This document shows positions 33,713 through 42,147 of a DNA stretch of 50,100 nt, piece by piece. Under the pieces are notes generated by a model. That model was not told the DNA's origin, searched no databases, and saw nothing but the letters and a program-made list of their open reading frames with translations. The stretch covers positions 1 to 50,100 of the forward strand of contig NZ_JAHUXH010000043.1 in the NCBI RefSeq assembly GCF_019219825.1. Reading direction: 5' to 3'. The DNA comes from Streptomyces sp. TRM70350. GTDB lineage: Bacteria > Actinomycetota > Actinomycetes > Streptomycetales > Streptomycetaceae. A program made the translations under genes and the position numbers. Position 1 is the stretch's first letter; every line of letters starts with the position of its first letter.

Positions 33713-33724
33713 AGAGTGCTCCGC

Positions 33725-34249
33725 ATGTCCATCGGTCACACCCTTCTCGGGCTCCTGGAGTCCGGCCCCCGCCACGGCTACGACCTGAAGCGGGCCTTCG
33801 ACGAGAAGTTCGGTCAGGACCGGCCGCTGCACTACGGCCAGGTCTATTCGACGATGTCCCGCCTGCTGAAGAACGGCCTCGTCGAGGTCGACGGCATCGA
33901 GCCGGGCGGCGGGCCGGAGCGCAAGCGGTACGCGATCACCGACGCCGGGATCACCGACGTGGAGCGGTGGCTCGCCACGCCGGAGAAGCCGGAGCCGTAC
34001 CTCCAGTCGACCCTGTACACCAAGGTCGTCCTCGCCCTGCTCACCCGGCGCGACGCCGCCGACATCCTCGACACCCAGCGCTCGGAGCATCTGCGGATGA
34101 TGCGGATCCTCACCGACCGCAAACGCAAGGGCGACCTCGCCGACCAGTTGATCTGCGACCACGCGCTGTTCCATCTGGAGGCCGATCTGCGCTGGCTGGA
34201 ACTGACCGCCGCGCGGCTCGACAAGCTGGCGGAGGTGGTGGCGAAGTGA
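33725..34249 (+). CDS. PadR-family transcriptional regulator
   Basis: 174 residues. The N-terminal winged HTH is typical: IGHTLLGLLESGPRHGYDLKR, LHYGQVYSTMSRLLKNGLVE and the wing GPERKRYAITDAG. The helical C-terminus (Vir-type, about 95-174) dimerises. Its stop overlaps the ABC gene start (GTGA), so regulator and transporter form one operon PadR-ABC-FtsX. PadR proteins with such partners usually sense the exported compound or membrane stress. Confidence 0.92.
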   Translation: MSIGHTLLGLLESGPRHGYDLKRAFDEKFGQDRPLHYGQVYSTMSRLLKNGLVEVDGIEPGGGPERKRYAITDAGITDVERWLATPEKPEPYLQSTLYTKVVLALLTRRDAADILDTQRSEHLRMMRILTDRKRKGDLADQLICDHALFHLEADLRWLELTAARLDKLAEVVAK

Positions 34250-34932
34250 CTCCCTCCGGTTCCCTGCTCGTGGCCGAGGGCCTGCGCAAGACGTACGGCC
34301 CCACGACCGCCCTGGACGGCGCCGACTTCTCCATCCACCCCGGCGAGGTCGTCGCCGTGATGGGCCCCTCCGGCTCCGGCAAGTCCACGCTGCTGCACTG
34401 CCTCGCCGGGATCGTCACCCCGGACGAGGGCTCGATCCGCTACGACGGCCGGGAGATGGCCACGATGAACGACGCCCGGCGCAGCGCGCTCAGGCGCTCG
34501 GAGTTCGGGTTCGTCTTCCAGTTCGGCCAGCTCGTGCCCGAACTCACCTGTGTGGAGAACGTGGCCCTGCCACTGCGCCTGAACGGCACCTCCCGCAAGG
34601 CCGCCGAGCGCGCCGCCCTGTCCTGGATGGAACGCCTGGAGGTCGACGGCATAGGCCACAAGCGGCCCGGTGAGGTCTCCGGCGGTCAGGGCCAGCGCGT
34701 CGCCGTGGCCCGCGCCCTGGTCACCGGCCCGCGCGTGCTGTTCGCCGACGAGCCGACCGGCGCGCTGGACTCCCTCAACGGTGAGCGCGTGATGGAGCTG
34801 CTGACGGACGCGGCCCGCTCCACCAACGCGGCCGTCGTCCTGGTCACGCACGAGGCACGGGTCGCCGCCTACTCCGACCGCGAGATCGTCGTACGGGACG
34901 GGAAGTCCCGGGACATGGAGCGCGTCGTATGA
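34246..34932 (+). CDS. ABC transporter ATP-binding protein (MacB/LolD-like)
   Basis: 228 residues from a GTG at 34246. Walker A GPSGSGKST, Q-loop FVFQFGQL, signature VSGGQGQRVAVARAL, Walker B VLFADEPTGALD and the switch His in VLVTHEARV are all intact. It belongs to the branch that powers FtsX-like permeases. Overlaps both neighbours by four bases. Confidence 0.93.
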   Translation: MTPSGSLLVAEGLRKTYGPTTALDGADFSIHPGEVVAVMGPSGSGKSTLLHCLAGIVTPDEGSIRYDGREMATMNDARRSALRRSEFGFVFQFGQLVPELTCVENVALPLRLNGTSRKAAERAALSWMERLEVDGIGHKRPGEVSGGQGQRVAVARALVTGPRVLFADEPTGALDSLNGERVMELLTDAARSTNAAVVLVTHEARVAAYSDREIVVRDGKSRDMERVV

Positions 34933-37259
34933 GGCTCCGTCAGTGGTGCAGGGATCTGGCCATGGGCGCCGGGTTCGCGTTCACCGGGCGGGGCGGCTGG
35001 GTACGGGCGGTGCTCACCGCGGTCGGCGTCGGGCTCGGCGTGGCGCTGCTGCTGCTCACCACCGCGCTGCCGAACGCGCTGGACGCCCGGGACAAGCGCG
35101 AACAGGCCCGCACCGACTTCACGTTCAGCCAGACCGTGCCGCCGAAGACGGACGCCACCCTGCTCGTCGCCAACGTCGGCACCACCTTCCGCCACGAGGA
35201 CATCCGCGGCCGGGAACTGGAGCCGGAGGGCCCGAAGGCGCCCCTGCCGCCGGGCGTCGACAAGCTGCCCGCGCCGGGCGAGATGGTCGTCTCCCCGAAG
35301 CTGAAGGCACTTCTTGAGTCCCCGGACGGGAAACTGCTCCGCGAACGGCTGTCCGACCGGATCGTCGGCACCATCGCCGAGCCCGGTCTGGTCGGCTCCG
35401 CCGAACTCGCCTTCTACCGGGGCGGGGAGGGCCTCGCGTCGAAGCTCGACCACGGCCGGGTGGTGCGGATCGAGCGGTTCGGGGAGCCGATCCAGGGCAC
35501 CTCCGACCCCTGGGATCCGGTCCTGATCCTCCTCGTCCTGGTCGTCTTCGTGGTCCTGCTGATGCCGGTGGGCGTCTTCGTCGCGGCGGCCGTGCGGTTC
35601 GGCGGCGAGGGACGCGACCGGCGGCTCGCGGCGCTGCGGCTGGTGGGCTCCGACAGCGGGATGACCCGCCGGGTCGCGGCGGGCGAGGCGCTCGCCGGGT
35701 CCGTGCTGGGCCTGGTCTTCGGCACCGGCTTCTTCCTGGTCGGACGCGAGATCGCGGGCCGGATGGAGGTGTTCGACGTCAGCGTCTTCCCGAGCTACCT
35801 CAACCCCTCCCCCGCCCTGGCCGCACTGGTCGCGGTCACGGTCCCGGCGGCCGCCGTCCTGGTCACCCTCTTCGCGCTGCGCGGTGTGGTCATCGAGCCG
35901 CTCGGCGTGGTCCGCACGGCCAGGCCGAGCCGCCGCAGGCTGTGGTGGCGGCTGCTGCTGCCGCTGGCCGGCCTGGCGATGCTCGCCCCGATGATCGGCC
36001 AGGGCAGTGACGGGGGCGACTTCAACCAGTACCTGGTCATCGGCGGTGTGATGCTGCTGCTGATCGGCGTCACGGCGCTGCTTCCGTGGATCGTCGAGAC
36101 GGCCGTCGCCCGGCTCGGCGCCGGCTCGCTCTCCTGGCAACTGGCCGTCCGCCGCCTGCAGTTGAGCAGCGGCACGGCGGCCCGCACGGTCAACGGCATC
36201 GCCGTGGCGGTGGCCGGCGCGATCGCGCTGCAGATGCTGTTCGCCGGAGTGGAGGACGACTTCACCCACGCGACCCCGTACGACGAGACCCGCGCGCAGA
36301 TGCAGGTGTCCGTACCGGAGGGCATGCCGCTGGCCCGGGCCGCGGCGGACTTCCGGCGGACCGAGGGCGTGCGCAGGGTGTACGCGTACGCGGAGGGCCA
36401 TGTCGGCGAGAAGCGCACGGACCCCGAGCTCCTCGCACAGGTGACGGTCGGCGACTGCGCCTCGCTGCGGGAGGTGGCGAAGCTGCCCGCGTGCCGCGAC
36501 GGCGACGTGTTCGCCGTCTCCGGTGCGGAGTACGACACCGACACCCCCGGTCTGGCCGAGCCCGGCCGCACCCTCTACTTCGACCCCACCCACGAAGGCG
36601 AACGCGAGGGCGCGGAGACCCCCTGGACGCTGCCCGCCGTGAAGCGGGCGGAGGCGGCCGCGGACATGACCGGCGCCGAGCGCGGCGGCTTCCTCGTCAC
36701 CCCGAAGGCGCTGCCCGCAGCGGCCGCGCAGCGCCTCGGCGGCCAGGTCTATCTCCAGCTCGACGCGTCGGTACCGGACGCACAGGACCTGGTACGCAAC
36801 ACGGCGGCGGCGATCGACCCGTACTCCGAGCCCATGCTGTGGGTGTCCACGCAGCGCTCCGAGCGCTACGACTCCATCCGCACCGGCCTGTTCGTCGGCG
36901 CCACCTGTGTCCTGGCCCTGATCGGCGCGAGTCTGCTCGTCTCCCAGTTGGAACAGCTGCGCGAACGCAGGAAGCTGCTGTCGGCGCTGGTCGCCTTCGG
37001 CACCCGGCGCCGCACCCTGTGCCTGTCCGTGCTGTGGCAGACGACGATCCCGATCGTGCTGGGCCTGGCCCTCGCCTCCGTCGTGGGGCTCACCCTGGGC
37101 GCGGTGCTGCTGAAGATGACGGCCACCGGGGTGGGCGTCGACTGGGCGAGCCTGCTGGCGATGATCGGCATCGGCGCGGGCGTCGTCCTCCTGGTGACGC
37201 TGCTCAGCCTGCCGCCGCTGCTGCGGCTGATGCGCCCGGAGGGCCTGCGCACCGAGTGA
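34929..37259 (+). CDS. FtsX-like ABC permease
   Basis: 776 residues; its ATG overlaps the ATPase stop (ATGA). Layout: an N-terminal membrane helix (about 25-48), a large extracytoplasmic part, three helices (about 195-320) with EALAGSVLGLVFGTGFFLVG, further helices (about 340-400), a second outer domain (about 430-640), and three final helices (about 655-765). This is the long two-FtsX-domain form typical of actinobacteria, probably working as a mechanotransmitter or exporter for peptides or lipids. Substrate unknown. Ends one base before the convergent oxyR stop. Confidence 0.9.
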   Translation: MRLRQWCRDLAMGAGFAFTGRGGWVRAVLTAVGVGLGVALLLLTTALPNALDARDKREQARTDFTFSQTVPPKTDATLLVANVGTTFRHEDIRGRELEPEGPKAPLPPGVDKLPAPGEMVVSPKLKALLESPDGKLLRERLSDRIVGTIAEPGLVGSAELAFYRGGEGLASKLDHGRVVRIERFGEPIQGTSDPWDPVLILLVLVVFVVLLMPVGVFVAAAVRFGGEGRDRRLAALRLVGSDSGMTRRVAAGEALAGSVLGLVFGTGFFLVGREIAGRMEVFDVSVFPSYLNPSPALAALVAVTVPAAAVLVTLFALRGVVIEPLGVVRTARPSRRRLWWRLLLPLAGLAMLAPMIGQGSDGGDFNQYLVIGGVMLLLIGVTALLPWIVETAVARLGAGSLSWQLAVRRLQLSSGTAARTVNGIAVAVAGAIALQMLFAGVEDDFTHATPYDETRAQMQVSVPEGMPLARAAADFRRTEGVRRVYAYAEGHVGEKRTDPELLAQVTVGDCASLREVAKLPACRDGDVFAVSGAEYDTDTPGLAEPGRTLYFDPTHEGEREGAETPWTLPAVKRAEAAADMTGAERGGFLVTPKALPAAAAQRLGGQVYLQLDASVPDAQDLVRNTAAAIDPYSEPMLWVSTQRSERYDSIRTGLFVGATCVLALIGASLLVSQLEQLRERRKLLSALVAFGTRRRTLCLSVLWQTTIPIVLGLALASVVGLTLGAVLLKMTATGVGVDWASLLAMIGIGAGVVLLVTLLSLPPLLRLMRPEGLRTE

Positions 37260-37260
37260 G

Positions 37261-38217
37261 CTACTCGCCCCCGTCCAGCACGCGCACGGGCAGCGGCCGC
37301 AGTGCCTCGCGCAGTGCGGCCGCCAGCTCCTCGTACTCCGCCCCGCGCGCCGCGCCCGTCCGCATCGCCAGCGCGATACGGCGGGTCGGCGCGGGGTCGG
37401 AGAAGTACCCGGTGAGCAGCTGATTGCTGCGGCTCGTCTCCACCTTGACGGCGGTCCGCGGCAGCAGCGTGCACCCCAGCCCACCGGCGACGAGCTGGAC
37501 GAGGGTGGACAGTCCGGCGGCCGTGGTGGTGACCGGCGCGTCCTCGCGTCCCGCCTCCCGGCAGATGTCGAGGGCCTGGTCGCGCAGGCAGTGCCCCTCG
37601 TCGAGGAGCAGCAGGTTGAGCTCCTTGAGCGCCTCGCGCGGGATGCCCTCGCGTCCGCCGAGCCAGTGGTCGAGGGGCGTGACGAGCACGAAGTCCTCGT
37701 CGAACAGCGGCAGTTCGGTCACCCCCGGGACCCCGAGGGGCACGGCGAGCAGCAGCAGGTCGAGCCGCCCGGAGGTGAGCCCGTCGAGCAGGTTGGCGGT
37801 CTGCTCCTCGTGCACCTGGAGGTCGAGGTGCGGATAGCGCTCGTGGACGAGCCGCAGGACGGTCGGCAGCAGGTAGGGCGCGACGGTCGGGATGACGCCG
37901 AGCCGCAGCACCCCGGTGAAGGGCGCCCGCACGGCCTCGGCCTCCTCCATCAGGGCCCCCACCTCGCTCAGCACCGCCTTGGCCCGTACGGCGAGGCGCT
38001 CGCCGGCGGGCGAGAGGAGCACCTTGCGGGTCGTACGCTCAAGAAGCGTGACGCCGAGGACCTCCTCCAGCGCGGAGACGGCACCGGAGAGGGCGGGCTG
38101 GCTCATGCCGATCGCGGCGGCGGCGTCGCGGAAGTGCAGCTGCTCGGCGACGGCGGCGAAGGCGCGCAGCTGGGCAAGACTGGGCTGACGTCTCCTGCCG
38201 GTGTTACCAACGGTCAC
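37261..38217 (-). CDS. oxyR: Hydrogen peroxide-sensing LysR regulator OxyR
   Basis: 318 residues from a GTG at 38217. The LysR HTH is LHFRDAAAAIGMSQPALSGAV then LLERTTRKVLLSPAG. The peroxide-sensing cysteines are in the classical setting GHCLRDQALDIC (about Cys210 and Cys219). It is divergent from ahpC, and a 37-bp inverted repeat lies between, as in S. coelicolor where OxyR activates ahpCD. Convergent, with one base between stops, with the FtsX permease. Confidence 0.95.
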   Translation of the reverse strand: MTVGNTGRRRQPSLAQLRAFAAVAEQLHFRDAAAAIGMSQPALSGAVSALEEVLGVTLLERTTRKVLLSPAGERLAVRAKAVLSEVGALMEEAEAVRAPFTGVLRLGVIPTVAPYLLPTVLRLVHERYPHLDLQVHEEQTANLLDGLTSGRLDLLLLAVPLGVPGVTELPLFDEDFVLVTPLDHWLGGREGIPREALKELNLLLLDEGHCLRDQALDICREAGREDAPVTTTAAGLSTLVQLVAGGLGCTLLPRTAVKVETSRSNQLLTGYFSDPAPTRRIALAMRTGAARGAEYEELAAALREALRPLPVRVLDGGE

Positions 38218-38219
38218 TG

Positions 38220-38256
38220 ATAGCTACCTCCGATCAACTCGACCGAGTGTAGCTAT
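38220..38256. promoter_or_regulatory. OxyR binding site between oxyR and ahpC
   Basis: ATAGCTAC (38220-38227) and GTAGCTAT (38249-38256) form a perfect inverted repeat, 21 bases apart. The ATAG/CTAT half-sites fit the OxyR consensus. It starts three bases before the oxyR start codon, so bound OxyR would also limit its own expression. Confidence 0.8.
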
Positions 38257-38357
38257 TTCCCGTATCAATGCGCGTTGTGCCACGATCGATCACGTCCAAC
38301 CCATGGGAAACACTCGCCAAAAGCGGGTGTTTCTTCGCTGCGCTGCAAGGAGAGCCA

Positions 38358-38912
38358 GTGCTCACTGTCGGTGACAAGTTCCCCGAGTTCGAACTGACTG
38401 CCTGCGTCTCGCTGGAGAAGGGCAAGGAGTTCGAGAAGATCAACCACAAGACCTACGAGGGCAAGTGGAAGGTGATCTTCGCCTGGCCCAAGGACTTCAC
38501 CTTCGTGTGCCCGACCGAGATCGCGGCCTTCGGCAAGCTGAACGACGAGTTCGCCGACCGCGACGCGCAGATCCTCGGCTTCTCCGGTGACTCCGAGTTC
38601 GTGCACCACGCCTGGCGCAAGGACCACGACGACCTGCGTGACCTGCCGTTCCCGATGATGGCCGACGCCAAGCACGAGCTGATGCGTGAGCTGGGCATCG
38701 AGGACGAGGACGGCTTCGCCAAGCGTGCGGTCTTCATCGTCGACCAGAACAACGAGATCCAGTTCTCGATGGTGACCGCGGGTTCGGTCGGCCGTAACCC
38801 GAAGGAGGTCCTGCGGGTCCTGGACGCCCTCCAGACGGACGAGCTGTGCCCGTGCAACTGGAACAAGGGCGAGGACACGCTGGACCCGGTCGCCCTGCTG
38901 GCCGGGGAGTGA
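38358..38912 (+). CDS. ahpC: Alkyl hydroperoxide reductase AhpC (peroxiredoxin)
   Basis: 184 residues from a GTG at 38358 with AAGGAG upstream. Peroxidatic Cys51 is in FTFVCPTEI and the resolving cysteine in ELCPCNWNKGE near residue 164. This form belongs to the AhpE/AhpC group reduced by AhpD rather than AhpF. It removes organic peroxides in the cytoplasm. ahpD follows after seven bases. Confidence 0.96.
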   Translation: MLTVGDKFPEFELTACVSLEKGKEFEKINHKTYEGKWKVIFAWPKDFTFVCPTEIAAFGKLNDEFADRDAQILGFSGDSEFVHHAWRKDHDDLRDLPFPMMADAKHELMRELGIEDEDGFAKRAVFIVDQNNEIQFSMVTAGSVGRNPKEVLRVLDALQTDELCPCNWNKGEDTLDPVALLAGE

Positions 38913-38919
38913 TCCGGGC

Positions 38920-39453
38920 ATGTCCCTCGACTCCCTGAAGTCCCGCATACCGGACTACGCCAAGGACCTGAAGCTCAACCTGGGCTCGGTCATCGGCAAC
39001 TCCGACCTCCCGGCGCAGCAGCTGTGGGGCACGGTACTGGCGACGGCGATCGCCTCCCGCTCCCCCATCGTGCTGCGTGAGCTGGAGCCGGAGGCGAAGG
39101 CGGCGCTGTCGCCGGAGGCGTACACGGCGGCGAAGTCCGCCGCGGCGGTCATGGCGATGAACAACGTCTTCTACCGCACGCGGCATCTCCTCTCCGACCA
39201 CGAGTACGGCAACCTGCGTGCGGGCCTGCGGATGAACGTCATCGGCAACCCGGGCGTGGACAAGGTCGACTTCGAGCTGTGGTCCTTCGCCGTCTCCGCC
39301 ATCAACGGCTGCGGCATGTGCCTCGACTCCCACGAGCAGGTCCTGCGCAAGGCCGGCGTCGACCGCGAGGTCATCCAGGAGTCCTTCAAGATCGCCTCCG
39401 TCGTGCAGGCGGTGGCGGTGACCCTGGACGCCGAGGCGGCCCTCGCCGAGTAG
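38920..39453 (+). CDS. ahpD: Alkyl hydroperoxidase AhpD
   Basis: 177 residues. The all-helical fold carries the redox motif NGCGMCLDSHE, with Cys131, Cys134 and the proton-relay His138. It reduces AhpC, taking electrons from lipoamide-type carriers in actinobacteria. Seven bases after ahpC, so co-transcribed under OxyR. Confidence 0.96.
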   Translation: MSLDSLKSRIPDYAKDLKLNLGSVIGNSDLPAQQLWGTVLATAIASRSPIVLRELEPEAKAALSPEAYTAAKSAAAVMAMNNVFYRTRHLLSDHEYGNLRAGLRMNVIGNPGVDKVDFELWSFAVSAINGCGMCLDSHEQVLRKAGVDREVIQESFKIASVVQAVAVTLDAEAALAE

Positions 39454-39479
39454 CCGCGGAGCGACTGACTGCGCGCGAA

Positions 39480-39508
39480 GACCCCGTCCACCGTCGGTGG
39501 GCGGGGTC
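39480..39508. terminator. Terminator after ahpD
   Basis: A 13-bp stem with one G-T pair (39480-39492 with 39496-39508) and 3-base loop lies between the convergent ahpD and AI-2E-type genes. Confidence 0.82.
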
Positions 39509-39554
39509 TCGGCGTGAGGGACGGGCCTCGGACTCCTGGGGCGGCCACCGCCGC

Positions 39555-40871
39555 TCAGGGGCCCGAGTCGGGTGGCTGGATGGGCGCGCTGTCCGTCGCT
39601 GTGGCACCACGCGGCCGCGGGGTGTGGCGCAGGGCACGCTCGTGGGAGTACGCCCGCAGGTAGCCGACCACCGTGTTCGTGACCGCCACCAACGGCACCG
39701 CCACCACCGCGCCGCCGATCCCCGCCACCAAGCCGCCCGCCGTCACCGACAGCACCACCCCCAGCGGATGCACCCGTACCGCCCGCCCCAGGATGAACGG
39801 CTGCAGGATGTGCCCCTCGATCTGCTGCACGGCGAGCACGACCGCCAGCGTCATCACCGCCGTGAAGACGCCCTGCGTCACCAGCGCCACGACCACCGCC
39901 AGCGCGCCCGAGATCACCGCCCCCACCAGCGGGATGAACGCCCCGAGGAAGATGAACACCGCCAGCGGCACAGCCATCGGCACATCGAGGAAGTAGATGC
40001 CGAGGCCGATGAAGATCGCGTCGATCAGAGCCACTATCACCGTGCCGCGCACATAGGCGGTGAGCGTCCGCCAGGCCCGAGGCCCGGCTCCCGCCACCCC
40101 CGGCCGCGCCGCCACCGGCACCAGCTTCAGCGTCCACTCCCAGATCCGCCGGCCGTCGTAGAGCAGGAAGAGCGTCGAGAAGAGCGCGAGCAGTATCCCG
40201 GTCAACGTCTCGACGACGACCGTCACACCCTCCAGCCCCGCGGACGTGATCTGGTCGGTGTTCGCCCCGATCGCCTCCCGCAGGTTCTCGGCGATGTCGT
40301 TGATCTGCTTGTCGGTGACGTGGAAGGGACTGTCGAGCAGCCACCGCCGCAACTCGTCGATGCCGTCCTGGACCTGGTCGGAGAGGGTGTCGATGTTCTC
40401 CATGACCTGCCAGGTCACGAACCACCCGATCAGCCCCATCACCACGAACCCGAGGATCGCGGTCATCGCCGTGGCCGGCCCCCGCGGCACCCCCATCCGC
40501 CGCAGCCGCGCCACCGTCGGCTGCAGCACCGCCGTCATGAGCAGCGACGCCACGAAGGCCAGCACCACCAGCTGTACGGCGCTGATGACCCGCATCAGCA
40601 CCCACAAGGTGCCCGCCAGCACCAGCAGCCGCCACCCGGCCTCCGCCGCCACCCGCATGCCCCACGGCACGGCCTGCGCCGGATCGGGACGGGTGACGAC
40701 CGGGACGTCAGGCGCGTACTCGGGGGAGCCCGCCGCCTCGGCCGACTCCTCCGGCTCCGGCTCCGGCTCGGCGTGCGCCCTCTCCGCCTCGGCGCGGCGC
40801 TGTTCCCACCGTTGCCCCGCCTCGGTCAGCCGGGCGCCCACCCGACCGAGCCACCCTGGCACTCGCGACAT
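39555..40871 (-). CDS. AI-2E family transporter (PerM-like)
   Basis: 438 residues from ATG 40871 (GGGACGG upstream); the longer frame is rejected. After a 60-residue acidic cytoplasmic tail there are eight hydrophobic segments in the two-block pattern of the family, with conserved LLPLVG-like AFIPLVGAVISGALAVVVAL and IEGHILQPFILGRAVRVHPLGVV. Family members include proposed autoinducer exporters and Na+/H+ antiporters; no substrate is inferred here. Single gene, convergent with ahpD. Confidence 0.85.
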   Translation of the reverse strand: MSRVPGWLGRVGARLTEAGQRWEQRRAEAERAHAEPEPEPEESAEAAGSPEYAPDVPVVTRPDPAQAVPWGMRVAAEAGWRLLVLAGTLWVLMRVISAVQLVVLAFVASLLMTAVLQPTVARLRRMGVPRGPATAMTAILGFVVMGLIGWFVTWQVMENIDTLSDQVQDGIDELRRWLLDSPFHVTDKQINDIAENLREAIGANTDQITSAGLEGVTVVVETLTGILLALFSTLFLLYDGRRIWEWTLKLVPVAARPGVAGAGPRAWRTLTAYVRGTVIVALIDAIFIGLGIYFLDVPMAVPLAVFIFLGAFIPLVGAVISGALAVVVALVTQGVFTAVMTLAVVLAVQQIEGHILQPFILGRAVRVHPLGVVLSVTAGGLVAGIGGAVVAVPLVAVTNTVVGYLRAYSHERALRHTPRPRGATATDSAPIQPPDSGP

Positions 40872-40958
40872 GATCCGTCCCTTTCCCCCAGCTGTCCCCA
40901 CCACTCCCCCCGGAGTCGTCCCGTCAGACCGTACAGGGCCGGAACTCCACATGCCCGA

Positions 40959-40987
40959 AGCCCCTCACCGAAGGACGGTGAGGGGCT
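40959..40987. terminator. Terminator after the transglycosylase gene
   Basis: A 12-bp perfect stem (40959-40970 with 40976-40987) with an AAGGA loop lies downstream of the secreted transglycosylase gene, which reads leftward, and before the AI-2E gene. Confidence 0.85.
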
Positions 40988-41031
40988 GGGAAAGGTTGAG
41001 TGGGAGGCCAGGGGCCTGTCCGACCGGGGGC

Positions 41032-41727
41032 TCAGTACCAGTGGTTGGCCTGCCAGAACGCCCAGGCGTCGCAGGGGCTGCCGTAGCGCTCGTTCATGTA
41101 GTTGAGGCCCCACTTGATCTGGGTGGCCGGGTTGGTCTGCCAGTCGGCGCCGACGGAGGACATCTTGGAGCCGGGCAGCGCCTGGAAGAGGCCGTAGGCA
41201 CCGGAGGAGGGGTTGACCGCCCGGTAGTTCCAGTCGGACTCGTGGTCCACGATGTTGCTGAAGCACTGGAACTGCCCGCTCGGTACCATCGCCGCCGCCA
41301 TCGACTGGATCTCGGCGATGGTGTACGAGCCCTGGGCGGGGAAGGCGGACGCGTCCCGGGTGGCGGAACGGCTGGCCGCCTTCTCCGCCTCCTCGCGCTC
41401 CTTGGCTTCCTGGGCCGCCTTCTCGGCGGCCTCCTTCTTCGCGATCGCGGTCTCGGCGGCCGCCTTGCGCGCCGCCTCCTCGGCTTCCTTCTTGGCGCTC
41501 GCGTCCGCGGCGATGGCCTGTACGTCGGCCTGCTGCGTCAGGGACGCGGTCTGCACCTGGGCCTGCTGGCCCGCGGGTATGTCCGCGAGGAGCGTCAGGT
41601 CGGTTGCCGCCGCCTCGGCGTCATTGGTCTGCGCGGTGCTGCCCGAGGCAACGCCGACGACGCTTCCGACTGCGGTGACCGCGGTGGCCGAGGCCACTGC
41701 GAATCCCCGGACCGAAATCCGGCTCAC
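41032..41727 (-). CDS. Secreted lytic transglycosylase-like protein
   Basis: 231 residues from a GTG at 41727, which has GGAAGGA seven bases upstream; ATG 41745 and the long frame to 42024 have no ribosome site. A signal peptide is clear (VSRISVRGFAVASATAVTAVGSVVGVASG). Next is an Ala/Glu/Lys-rich helical stalk (about 60-135), then the lysozyme-like SLT domain: FSNIVDHESDWNYRAVNPSSGAYGLFQAL with the catalytic Glu, and GLNYMNERYGSPCDAWAFW. It would cleave peptidoglycan glycan strands outside the cell. Confidence 0.85.
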   Translation of the reverse strand: MSRISVRGFAVASATAVTAVGSVVGVASGSTAQTNDAEAAATDLTLLADIPAGQQAQVQTASLTQQADVQAIAADASAKKEAEEAARKAAAETAIAKKEAAEKAAQEAKEREEAEKAASRSATRDASAFPAQGSYTIAEIQSMAAAMVPSGQFQCFSNIVDHESDWNYRAVNPSSGAYGLFQALPGSKMSSVGADWQTNPATQIKWGLNYMNERYGSPCDAWAFWQANHWY

Positions 41728-42147
41728 ACGGTTTCCTTCCAGCATCGCCCGCTTCGGTGACCCTGGCGGACGCAATCGTGCCCCTGGCACTGGCCTCCCC
41801 AACTGCGGGTCACGGAAGGCACGGGCCCGGTGGACAACTCCCGGCAGAGGAGCGCCCCATGATGCTCGGGCGGCATACGACGACGCTATGGAGTTTGGCT
41901 GTGGTGCTCCTGTTGTGCCGTACCGCTGGGGGTACCGGTGTGTCGTATGCGGGGCCTGACAGGAGTGAGACTCTGCCGTAACCCGACACCGCAAGGCAAT
42001 TCCGAGTTGCGTGTGAAAGCTCACATGCCGTTTGGCCCTGGCGGTTTTGAGAAACCGTGACGTGCGAAGGCGCCGCCCGGCTAGGCTCTGAGCCTTTGCC
42101 GAACGGCGCCAACTACCGCGTAACCGCCCCGAGATGGGACGAGGGGG
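41728..42147. promoter_or_regulatory. Gene-free stretch: transglycosylase leader and phoH terminator
   Basis: This 420-base gap holds, from left: a folded leader next to the start (outer stem GTGACCC 41757-41763 with GGGTCAC 41807-41813, inner hairpin 41778-41790); a GTACC-rich stretch near 41920-41940; TGTGA-AAGC-TCACA at 42012-42025; and a long hairpin 42069-42110 with GGCGCC at both feet and an inner AGGCT-CTG-AGCCT stem, which probably terminates phoH. I do not see the c-di-AMP riboswitch known from other Streptomyces wall hydrolases. Confidence 0.45.

Noticed and set aside
41746..42060. c-di-AMP (ydaO-type) riboswitch before the wall hydrolase
   Set aside because: The leader folds, but I could not find the conserved purine-rich core blocks of that riboswitch.
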